The position numbers and the translations under genes are program-made. The notes beneath the pieces are model-generated. The model had not been told where the DNA came from. It saw nothing but the letters and a program-made list of their open reading frames with translations, and did not search any database. 64,000 nucleotides of DNA from Phylloscopus collybita (Eukaryota; Chordata; Aves; Passeriformes; Phylloscopidae): assembly GCA_027886175.1 (NCBI GenBank), contig JAJNNQ010000004.1:17217501-17281500 (forward strand), given 5' to 3'. Below, piece by piece: positions 27,705 to 37,900 of the stretch. Every line of letters starts with the position of its first letter. The first letter of the stretch is position 1.

Positions 27705-29330
27705 GCACCTGGCTCCTCCAGCCAGCTACGGACGCGGGGATGGGCAGCACAGGGCTGGGCCAGCAGCCAGAGGATTCTTGTGGCAGTGCTGCCTGGTCCT
27801 GCAATGGCAGCAGGGCCCAGTGCATCCCCATGGTGGCAGGGGGACAGGAGCGTGCTTGCCCGCTGAGGACCACTCATATGAACACGAATGAGGGTTGATT
27901 TGGATTGGACATAAGGAAGTTTTATACAATGAGAATGGTGAGGGACTGGCACATGTTGCCCAGAGAGATGGTGGATGTCCCATCCCTGAAAATGTCCAAG
28001 GCCAGGTTGGATGGGCTCTGAGCAACCTGGCCTAGCTGAAGATGTCCCTGCCCATCTCTGGAGTTGAACTAGATGGCCTTTAGAAGTCCCTTCCAACCCA
28101 AACTATTCTACAGCTCTACAGTTGTACGACTTATGGGGTGCCCAAGCCAGTTGCCCCTGCAAGCTGGCTGCCACATGGCAGACAGCCCCCAGGGTGCCCC
28201 GACACCCCCACCTGCTGCTATGGTGCTTACGGTGACCTCGGGCCGTGGGTGCCACTGGGACTGTTCTAAGCAGTAAAGAAACTTTGCTGTGGCTGCATGT
28301 CTGGGTGCTGGCAGTGACTCACGCCGAGGGTGGGGACCGTCCCATTGGGGCTGGCACGGGTGCACACACCTGTTGTGCATGAAACCCTCTCGTTGCAGGC
28401 ACTGAAATGGGGCTGTGCCAGCGGGAAGTGGGGATGGGGGGAGCCCCTCCATGGAGCCCATAAGATTGAGGAGCATGGCGGGATGGGGGCTGGCCTCATC
28501 CTGTGCTTCCGGCAGCAAGGCCATGGCTGCAGGCCAGGAGAGAGCAGCATGCCAGCAAGGAGCGAGCCTGTCCGACCTGTTCCTCCAGGCTCAGGGGCCC
28601 AGAACAGGCTGCTGTTCCCAGCTGGAGCACTGGATACCCCAATGCTCAGGGCCCTACAGTGGAGGGCAGGCAGGAGGGGAAGGGTGGCTAGCACAGCAGT
28701 GGCAGTGGGTGCTCACCCAGGCATCCTGGCCCCAAACCAGGAGTGTGACATGCCCCACCCCAGCACCCATTTTTGGGATCAGCTGTGTTTGGGTGTTGGA
28801 CTTGAGGATGTTCATCAGCCCTGGGGGCCCATGGAGGTACAGCAAAAGTGGTCCTTGGTCTTAAATCACCCACCCTGTAATGGATCCCTGGGCTGGATCC
28901 TGGCACTGGTGCAACACTGTGACCCCAGAATGCTTCTCTTCATTTGGTGGTTTCCCTGCAAAACGGGCAGTGGAGGCTGCTGAGGGAGGCCAGGGAAAAT
29001 AGAGCTGTTGAGCCAGGCACGGGATGGATCCTCCCCGACTTCTTCGCAGGAAATTCCTACCTTACAAAAAAAGCCCGTTTTTGTCCTCAGAGGTTGCAAA
29101 ACCCCAGGAGAGCAGGCAGCCACCCTGTGTCACCCGGCCGTGGGGCCAGGGGGGATCTCTCAGCAGGGGGCCATCCCTGGCCAGCACAAGGAGCTCCTTT
29201 CGGTGTTGGCCGATTGGGTCAGCCCTGCCTTCCTGGAAGGTGGCCTTTGAAACCACTAGCATTTCCTTAAAGTCTTCTCAGGGGAAAGTCCCTGTAGTGC
29301 CGTTCCCGCGGCCGGGGCTGTCGCTCCTCC
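27705..29330. other. XKRX 3' flank and intergenic spacer to NOX1
   Basis: After the XKRX stop the sequence runs into a CR1 fragment (27890-28125), then a weak polyadenylation-like AGTAAA at 28272-28277. It is not clear whether XKRX transcripts end before or after the CR1. A TGACTCA AP-1 word lies near 28314. The rest is G-rich but gene-free. Confidence 0.5.
27890..28125 (+). mobile_element. CR1 LINE 3' fragment downstream of XKRX
   Basis: The sequence follows the CR1 3' consensus closely: GACATAAGGAAGTTTTATAC, GGCACATGTTGCCCAGAGAG, GATGTCCCATCCCTGAAAAT, AAGGCCAGGTTGGATGGGCT and TCCCTTCCAACCCAAACTAT. It may form part of the XKRX 3' UTR. Confidence 0.9.
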
Positions 29331-29404
29331 TGCTGCCTCCATAAAACGCCGGGCAGAGACGGGCGGGCGCGGGCAGGCGGCGGCAGGCGCGGGGACGTCG
29401 CACC
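29331..29404 (+). promoter_or_regulatory. NOX1: NOX1 core promoter
   Basis: A TATA-like CATAAAACG (from about 29340) lies 65 bp upstream of the ATG, followed by a G/C-rich leader with GGGCGGGCGCGGGC. The ATG context is GTCGCACCATGG, a strong Kozak match. Distances would place transcription start near 29370, leaving a very short 5' UTR. This is inferred from sequence only. Confidence 0.5.
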
Positions 29405-32400
29405 ATGGGCAACTGGCTGGTCAACCACTGGTTCTCAGCCGCCGTCCTTGTGAGTGTGTGGGGCTGGGGCTCAGTGGGGCAGCATGAGGCGGGGGCACTC
29501 TGGGGGCTACGGGCCCTGGGGGGCTTGTGGGGGAGATGGGGACTGATGAGCTGCCCTGGGGCTGGGCTGTGGGGAGAGACAAGCATCCCCCCTGCTCCGC
29601 CAACCCGCGTACCCTGGCAGCTAGGGAGGGGATGGGCTCTGGAAAACTGAAGTCTTGGGGAAAACACAGCTCACAGGAAAGAGGGCCCTGGAAAACTTTA
29701 AAATGCTGCTGCTTTGCTCAGCCATTTTGGCTGGGAGCTTCCCACATCCCTCTTCTCCCCTTGTGAGAGGAGGAGGATGCTGTGAGAACTCGTGGCAGGG
29801 TGAGGAGCTGGCACCGAAGGGACCATCTGCCACTGCTGTGCTGCAGCATCTCTGGTGTAACAGAGCTTCCCCATCAGATGCTCAGCAATGTGTGAGGAGC
29901 TGTGAATGCAAGGGAACATGGGGGTTTACAGACAGTTGGGCTATTTTAATTTTTTAAGTTACTTAAAAAAGAAAAAGAATACAGCCAAAACCCAAATAGT
30001 GGGCGGCAGGGTGGGTTTTTTTTTTGGGACCTCTGCAAAAATTCAGTGGCTGTGAGAGGTGGCAGCGTGGGGTGCAGTGGGGTTAGGCAAGGGACAGCAG
30101 CACAGTGGGGCCAAGTGAGCCAGGTCCCTGTGAAACTTCCTTCTCCCAGAATCTTTCACACACAGTCCTGACCACCCTCCAGATCTGCTTTCCCTCCCGT
30201 TACACGGGCGTTTCCTACTCCTGCCTTTCCTCCTTCCTCATGTATGGGTGATGCATAGGGCAGTGTGTGACAAGATAGCAATTCTGCAAGGCTTCCACAC
30301 CTCTCCCCACCTTTGGCTGTGTTCCAACCTTGTGCGTGACAGGACAGCTCATAAGGAAACAGGACTGGATATGCTGTCCTGACACCCTCTGGCTGCATCC
30401 AGCCCTGAGTGCTGCAGAGTGAGAAGCTCCCAGGACAGGATCCCTCATGAGGCTGTGACTTTCCCCTGCAGGCAGCCTGGCTGGGCATCAACATCTTCCT
30501 CTTCACCTACTACTTTCTGTTCTTTGACCGGGACGAGCGGTATTTCTACACCAGGGCCATCCTTGGGGTAAGGTGCTCCCCCACAGCACCCTGCCTGCCC
30601 AGGCAGACCAGCCCTTCAGGGCCCTGCTGCAGTGGGGTGGGGGCTGCAACATCCCAAGCCCCTTTCACGTTCTGTCCTCTTCCGGCCCACCATCATCCCG
30701 TCCCACTCTGCAGCCTGATGTTGCACCATGCTAGTCCCTGTCTTGATCCCTGTCTGGTCTCAGCCCAACAGCATCCCAGCCCATCTGAGCATCTCCCACT
30801 CCCAGTCCTCTCCTGGCATCACACCTCCCAGTCCCCATGTCAGCCTGGCATCTCTCCATCCCATTTCCCAGCCTAGCATCACTCAGTCCCAGCTCAGCAC
30901 CGATTGGCCCCATCCTGACCCAGTCCTGGCAGAACATGACAGGACAGTGGTGCTCACCCCTCTCTTCTCCCCAGTCCGCCTTGGCATGGGCTCGAGCATC
31001 AGCCAAGTGCCTCAACTTCAACAGCATGCTGATCCTGCTGCCTGTCTGCCGCAACCTGCTCTCCTTCCTCCGCGGGACCTGCTCGGTGAGTGTCCCTGGC
31101 GACACAGCCAGTGTGGCCATTCCCATCCCTGTCCCCATCCTGACACTGCTGCCTCTCCCTGCAGTGCTGCAGGCGGACGTTGCGGAAGCAGCTGGACCAC
31201 AACCTCACCTTCCACAAGCTGGTGGCCTATGCACTGGCCCTGCTCACAGGTACCCCCTGAAGGATGGGGCAACACTGGGGCCTGGGAGCTGCCCAGTAGG
31301 TGACTGTCTGTCCCCTGTCCAGCTGTGCATACCATTGCCCACCTCTTCAACCTGGAGCGCTACAACCAGAGCCAACAAGCCACCGATGGCAGCCTCCCTG
31401 CTGTCCTCTCCAAGATGCACCTGCAGGGCAGCAAGTGGCTGAACCCCATCCACTCCAACCAGACTGTGAGTGTGGCCTTGGCACCCAGCAACCCACCACG
31501 ACCTGTCCCCTGCTCCCCTAACCCACCCTGCTGCCCCTGCAGACCGTTGAGTACGTGGCTTTCACAACCATCCCGGGGCTGACGGGGGTGATCATCACGC
31601 TGGCACTCATCCTCATGGTCACGTCCTCCACCGAGTTCATCCGCAGGAACTACTTTGAGCTCTTCTGGTACACACACCACCTCTTCCTTGTCTACTTCGC
31701 TGGCCTCGTCATCCACGGCATCGCGTAAGGCTGCTCACCCCTCCCCAGGGCAGCACAGCGCAGGGAAATGGACACAGACCTCTGGTGGGGCAGCCGTGGG
31801 GAGAGGCCAGTGGGGCTGTGAACTGCCATTCCCAGGGCGGGCTAGCCCAGCTGGCCTCATGCAGTGTGGCTCAGCCCTGGCTGGGGGCAGAAACTGGTTC
31901 CTGGGCTCATCTCTCACCTCCCTGCAGTGGGCTGGTGCGTGGGCAGACGGAGCAGAGCATGGCAGAGGTGCACCCCTATCGCTGCGCCGAGTACCTCACA
32001 CAGCAGGACCAGAACTGCACCCACAGCTGCTGCAAAGACCCTGAGTTTGGGAGCATCCCTGCAGAGGTAGGGCAGTGGTGGGATGGTTGTGGGGGAGAAG
32101 CTCTTCCCTTGCATTTGGGATGCTCTGGCCCTGGCCCTTCCCAAATCTTTGCTCTCCTCCATCTTCACAGTCCTGGAAGTGGGTTCTTGCCCCCATCATC
32201 CTCTACGTCTTTGAGCGGATCCTGCGGGTCTGGCGTGCACAGCAGAAGGTGGTTGTCACCAAGGTGGGTGGTGCAGGAGCCTGTTCTCTGCCAGCTCCTA
32301 CCCTTGGAGTCAGTAGTGCCACAGCTCCTTGCTGGGGGCATGGGAGGTGGGCAGGGGCCACAGCCACAGCCCCTTCTTAGGTACAGGGGCCAGGCTGGGT

Positions 32401-33755
32401 GCTGAGCCCTGCCCATGCCCTCAGGTGGTCATGCACCCTGCCCGTGTGCTGGAGCTGCAGATGCAGAAGAAGGGCTTCTGCATGGAGGTGGGGCAGTACA
32501 TCTTCGTCAACTGCCCCGCCGTCTCCCTGCTGGAGTGGCACCCCTTCACCCTCACCTCTGCACCCGAGGAGGACTTCTTCTCCATCCACATCCGGGCGGC
32601 TGGTGACTGGACAGAGCGTCTCATTGACACCTTCCAACTGGAAACACCCAGGTAGGCTGGGGAAGGCCCAAGTCATGCCAGGGATTGGGGAGGCTGTACT
32701 TCTCACCTAGGCCCTGCTTTGGCCAGGATCGAGGTGGATGGGCCCTTTGGCACGGCCAGCGAAGACGTGTTCCAGTATGAGGTGGCCATGCTGGTTGGAG
32801 CGGGCATTGGCGTCACGCCCTTCGCCTCCATCCTCAAGTCCATCTGGTACAAGTTCCAGCAGGCTGACCAGACCCTCAAGACCAAGAAGGTACGGAGCGT
32901 CCCATGGGACCAGTTGTGGGTTTCTCTCTCTGGCTCTGCTCCACCTTGAGCAATCCTTCTCCCCCTGCATCCCAGATCTACTTCTACTGGCTCTGCCGGG
33001 ACACAGGAGCCTTTGCCTGGTTCAACGACCTGCTTGCCTCACTGGAGCAGAAGATGGCCGAGTCGGGCAAGGCAGACTTCCTCACCTACCGTCTCTTCCT
33101 CACTGGCTGGGACACCAGCATTGTGAGTCAACCATGGGCTGGCATGGCTGCAAAAGGGGGACACAGGGTGGCCAAGCTGAGCACCAAGGGCAGGGCAAGC
33201 ATGACAATGACTTGTAGGCACAAAGTCCAGGCACAGTGTTTGGTAGAATCAACAATGGATGCTCCTCTGTGGTGAGGGACTAGAGGGGGGCTCATGGGTG
33301 GTGCCTGGGGTTCTCACCATCCCTGCCTGCCCAGGCCAACAACGTGGCGCTGCACTTCGACACCGCTACAGACACAGTGACGGGCCTCAAGCACAAAACC
33401 ATCTTCGGGCGGCCCATGTGGAACATGGAGTTTGCAGCGGTGGCTGCAGCCCACCCCAGGTGAGAGCTGAGCAGGGAATTTGGGATGTTAGAGTTGGAGG
33501 CACCCCCTCTACCCTGGCACTCAGCACTGGGCTGGCTTTGGGAGAGGTGTGCAAGCCCCTGCAGGGAGGATTGAATCACTCTTCCCTGAGCTGCCCACAT
33601 GGCATTGACCTCACCGTGCTGTTTGCAGGTCAGTGGTCGGTGTGTTCCTCTGTGGGCCGGCGGCCCTGGCAAAGAGCCTGCAGAAATCTTGTCACCAACA
33701 CTCCAGCCTGGACCCCAGGAAGGTCAAATTCTACTTCAACAAGGAAAACTTCTAA
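29405..33755 (+). CDS. NOX1: NADPH oxidase 1, 560 aa
   Basis: Thirteen exons: 29405-29449, 30472-30567, 30975-31085, 31165-31249, 31323-31465, 31543-31724, 31928-32066, 32171-32263, 32425-32651, 32727-32889, 32976-33122, 33335-33459, 33629-33755. All phases agree and 1683 nt give 560 aa (human 564). The enzyme moves electrons from NADPH through FAD and two hemes across the membrane to make superoxide, with the p22phox, NOXO1, NOXA1 and Rac partners. Visible features are the start [10 protein letters not shown], transmembrane histidines (HTIAHLF, YTHHLF, VIHGI), FAD site [25 protein letters not shown] loops [21 protein letters not shown] and [12 protein letters not shown], and the C-terminus FNKENF. 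Agreement with human NOX1 exceeds what I would expect for NOX2 or NOX3, and the Xq22-type neighbours agree. It converges with CSTF2. Confidence 0.97.
29450..30471. other. NOX1 intron 1
   Basis: The only long NOX1 intron (1.0 kb), with GTGAGT and CCCTGCAG borders. It includes an AT-rich patch with A and T runs at 29940-30030. No element or exon is recognised. Confidence 0.7.
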
Positions 33756-34667
33756 GTGGCAGGGAGGCTGGCACCCCAGCAGGCAGGGACCTTGACTGTA
33801 TTGCCTCAAGCTTTTTCCAAAGCAAGGCCGGGGATAAGCATCTGTGCATGCACTGAAGCCAGGCAAGACACAGCAAGGTACTCCATCTCCATGAGAAATT
33901 CCAGGTTCAAAAACTGCTGCCTGCCTGTCCTGGTGTACAACAGGTCCTCATGGAGCAAGTGGGCCTGTAGCTCCACCCAGTCCCCTCACTGGGGAACCAG
34001 GGGGCTCATTCTGCAATGCTGCTGGGAGCCCAGCAGGTTGGGCAGAACCACAGGATGAGGATGGGACAAAGGCATCCACACAGGTGTCAGGGGCCAAACG
34101 TGGCCCTCAGGGTCTAAACAGTCTTTTGTATAAGAAGAAATTAAACTTCCTTTTCTTTGTAATGAAAGCCTCCGTGATGACTCAGCTGTGCAGGTACAGC
34201 TCTGCCCTCTTGTAGGGCTGCAATAGAAGAGCTGGCAGATAGCAAACCCTCTGGGGTGTAGGATCAGACACCCCTCTGCAGGAGCTCACTGTCACCCTGG
34301 CACTCCCAGAGCCCGCCTGCACCCAGCACACACCAGGTTCTGCTCCACTGTATGCAAAGAGGGAAACCCTGAGCAGGCTGGCATGGTAAGTGATACTGCA
34401 ATTGGATCCAGAGCCCTTCCTGCCCTGCCAGCAGGGATAGAAAACCAAGCTCTCTGCCCTGCCCTTCCCCTATACCCCTGTAAACTGCATGAGAAATTCC
34501 ATTACTAGTTCTTGCCCTGGCGTGGGGAGGAGGGAGGATGGCAAGTGGTTTGGACAAGACTGGAGACAGGCCACACTGCTCCCAGAACCCAACACTCCCA
34601 TCCTGGCCTCCAAGAGAGACCAAACAAGGCAGCCAGGGACAAGGATTTACTCAAACCCTCCTCCCAT
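33756..34667. other. NOX1 3' UTR and spacer to the CSTF2 3' end
   Basis: Roughly 0.9 kb without coding features. The first ~390 bp are the likely NOX1 3' UTR, ending at the ATTAAA. The remaining ~520 bp separate the two convergent polyadenylation signals. Confidence 0.6.
34140..34145 (+). terminator. NOX1: NOX1 polyadenylation signal ATTAAA
   Basis: ATTAAA lies 385 bp after the NOX1 stop codon and is followed by TTCCTTTTCTTTGTAATG, a T-rich and GT-containing downstream region. It is the best candidate 3' end for NOX1. Confidence 0.6.
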
Positions 34668-34673
34668 TTTATT
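34668..34673 (-). terminator. CSTF2: CSTF2 polyadenylation signal AATAAA
   Basis: On the minus strand AATAAA (in GAAATAAAATGG) lies about 320 bp beyond the CSTF2 stop codon. It is preceded by TGTGTATATTTTATG and by a run of 23 T (plus-strand A run at 34702-34724). Confidence 0.65.
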
Positions 34674-34701
34674 TCAAACATCATAAAATATACACAGAAG
34701 G

Positions 34702-34724
34702 AAAAAAAAAAAAAAAAAAAAAAA
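34702..34724. repeat. 23-bp A/T homopolymer in the CSTF2 3' UTR
   Basis: A perfect run of 23 A on the plus strand is read as 23 U in the CSTF2 transcript, about 30 nt upstream of its AAUAAA. No target-site duplication or retroposed body was seen next to it. Confidence 0.9.
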
Positions 34725-34990
34725 GGATGAACTGGAAGGAAAAACCTCTTGAGGGTGACACAACCTTTCCCAAAATGCACCATCAGCTCAGAATAGCAAT
34801 GGGAAGCAGCTGCCAGGGAGCACCACCTCTATCCAGGCACATGGCACCTCCATCTTGTGCCTGCTAGAAAGAAGGAGAGGAAGGTGAGCCCAGCAGAGAG
34901 GGAAGCAGGGCACAGTCTCATCCTCTAAGCAGCTGTGTTTCACTGGAGGGAAACAGGCACAGCATGAGACCAGGTTAAGGACATTACCTG

Positions 34991-37900
34991 TCAGGGTGCC
35001 CCTGTGGATTTCTGGATTTGCTCCTTCAGAATGAGGATGCTCTGCCGCTGTTCTGGGGGCAGCATGGCGATCTGATCTGCTGTCAGCTGCAGGACCTGCA
35101 TGATCAGTGCTGCCTGTGGGGAAAGAGGGGTCAGAGACCAGGCTGCTCTCCCTGCCAGAGCAGCCTCAGCATACCAGAGCCACGGAGGGGCTGACCCTGC
35201 CACAGAAAAGCAAATAGGAAGTGCTGCTCCTACTGTCTCACCCTTTCCCTTTTGTTTTCTCACCTTCTCATGATCCTGGGGGGTGACCTGGCTCTGTCCA
35301 GGGCTAAAGCCTCCAGGCTGACCAGCTCCTTGGACTCCTGCCCCAGGAATGCCTCCTCCCTGCATGCCAGCTCCAGCCATGTTAGGAACCTGGGGGAGTA
35401 AAAGAGGAGTTAAGGACTGAGGGGTCTCTCAGCCATACAAATCCAGGAAGGTAAACTAGATGATCAGATGGATGTCCTCATGGACTGCTTGAAGATGCCT
35501 AAGCATGAAGAGAGTGCATTTTACGTGCTCTACTCTCCCAACTCCTGTGCTCCTTCCTGCATCTCAGGAAGAGATGGAGAGAGGCATGAACCTTGTCCTG
35601 TCCCCCGCTGATAGGCAGAGCCTGGGGAAATGGGACAGATGCTCTGACCCCTCAGAGCCAGTGACAAAGCCTGGTACTTCCCAAAACTGCTGCTCTGTGG
35701 GACACCCCCCACCCAGCCCCAGCCTAGAGGATGCTGTTGGTGCCCGACCAGCCGAGCAAAGACGTGTGTACCTGGCGGGGCCCCTGCGGGCCACTGGCTC
35801 CCATGTTAAGTGGCCCAGGACCCTGTATCCCACCAGGCATCGGGCCACGCGGGTTGGGACCAGGCCCTCGAGGCTCCAGGCCCCGGGGCTCCAGCACCCT
35901 GGCCTCCATGGCCCTGGCTTCCAGCACTCGCGGCTCCAGGACCCGCGGCTCCAGGCCTCGTGCCTCCATCACCCGGGGCTCCAGCCCGCGCGGCTCCAGC
36001 CCCCGGGGATCTCTTCCGACTGCGGAGGAAACACAAGGTAAGCTCCTGAAGGAAGCAGTGCTGCAGGGAGTGTGGGAGTGAGCCTGCCGCCTCCTTTGTC
36101 TGGGGGCCAGCAAGCATCAGAGAGGTGCAGGGCTGGGGGCAGAGGGGACATGCCTGGAGAAAGTCCCTTGCACCCTGGGACTGTCCTCCTCGCCTGGAGT
36201 CAGTCATTTCACTGCCCAAACCCCCTTCCTATGCCTTGGGTCAGGGCAGCCGGCTCCACTCTGACTTCTTGCCTGCACAGTCCAAGCCACCCAATATTTC
36301 ATGCCCCCTCTCTCACCTCGAGCATCCATCAAGGGCCCCCGTGGCTCTCCCATCAGTGGTCGGGGTTCTCCTATGGGTCCCCCCCTCATCTCATGGGGGG
36401 GGCCACGGCTGTCATGACCAGGCATATGATGCATAGGGGCTCCCTGGTGGGGCGGCCCAAGGTAACCTCTGACGCAGAGAGACGAGGAGAGCAAAGCAGG
36501 AGGAGGAGAAAAAGCGAGAGAGTGTGAATCAGACACTGGCTTGGCACGGTCTGGGCAGAGCGCTGGGATTGCCCCCGAAGCCGGCCGCAGGGGAGGAGGG
36601 CGAGGCTGGCACAGGGATGGGTGCTGGTGGCCCCATGCCACAGGGCAGCTGCCATCACCCCGGGGATATCCCTTCCCCGGGGAAACGGGCCAGCCCCCAT
36701 GGTTGGCAGCACACAGGCCTCCGACCAGGCAGCAGTGACTCCCGGAAGGCTGGTGCCATCCCTGTCCTCAGCGAGAGGTTATCCTTGGGCAGGGGACAGT
36801 GCCAAGGGCTCCTCTCCTTCCCTCTCCCCTCACCTGGGCTCCACTTCTCCAGTGACTGAGAGCAGGGTCCCTCCGCGAGGGTCATTCGGGGCATCTCCCA
36901 AAAGGCCTCGGGGCGGCGGGCCACTAGCAGGTAGAGGTCCACGCTGCATAGGGGCCCTCGGGTCTGGCATGGGCACTGCCAGGGAGACACACAAGAACTC
37001 GTGAGGATCTGCATGACCAGTGCCGTGCCAAGACTGTGCCCGGCGCTCTCGGGCCGGGTGTGGGGCAGCCACGCTGCTCCCCTGAGCTGTGCTGTCTGCT
37101 GGGGATGCAGCCCCACACACGAGGCTGGAGCACACCAAAGCCCCTTCCCTGGCTGCCAATTTTATTCCTCTCTTTTTCTTCTCTGGTTTCATCTCAGGTT
37201 TCGTTATGGCACCAGGGGCCAAACCAAGCATGGGTGCCCCCATGGCAATCCCTACAAGCATGGGCATCAATACCCTGCTGACGTGGGGCCAGGAGCAAAG
37301 CAAGACCTGGAAGGCTCCTGGAAGCTCAGTGTCAAAGGGGGCCGGATCTTAGGCAAAAGCCCTTTCCGAACAGGCTCTCCTTTTGCACTGGAGGCTCTGT
37401 GCATGGTTCTAGCCTGTTCTCTCCTGTGGCCCTAGAGGAAATCCTGCCTCCTTCATCTCTTCTTACTGCTGGCAGGCTACAAGGAGTGGCATGCCAGTCC
37501 CTGGCCCTAAGAACAGCAGGGTGAGAGGTGCTCCCTGCACACTCCACAACGAGCTCCATGGGAAGAGGGAGCTGGCGGGTGCCTGGATACCTTGAACGCG
37601 TTCGATAGACGCAGGCCTGGCAGGTCCCACGGGCGAGAGCTGCAGGTTCCCTGGGCAAGCAGCAGGAAAAGAGGGAAAGAGCAGACACGTAAAATAGTGT
37701 ATGCACACATGCACCGACCAGCTTTGGGGACAGTGCTGCCTGCAGGATCACGCTCCCTGAAGTCCCCAGGAAAGCCTACAGAGAAAATGCTGCAAGTCTG
37801 ACTTTATCAACCTCTTCTGTAAACACCACAGGCAGGACAGCCAGCGTGGCACAGCCCTCCCTCACTTAGGGAGAGAGGCAGGGAGAGAAGACATCCTGCC

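Noticed and set aside
37141..37300. Open minus-strand frame ([16 protein letters not shown]) as a second optional CSTF2 exon
   Set aside because: Acceptors that would keep this frame do not match phase 1, and no phase-compatible donor follows.
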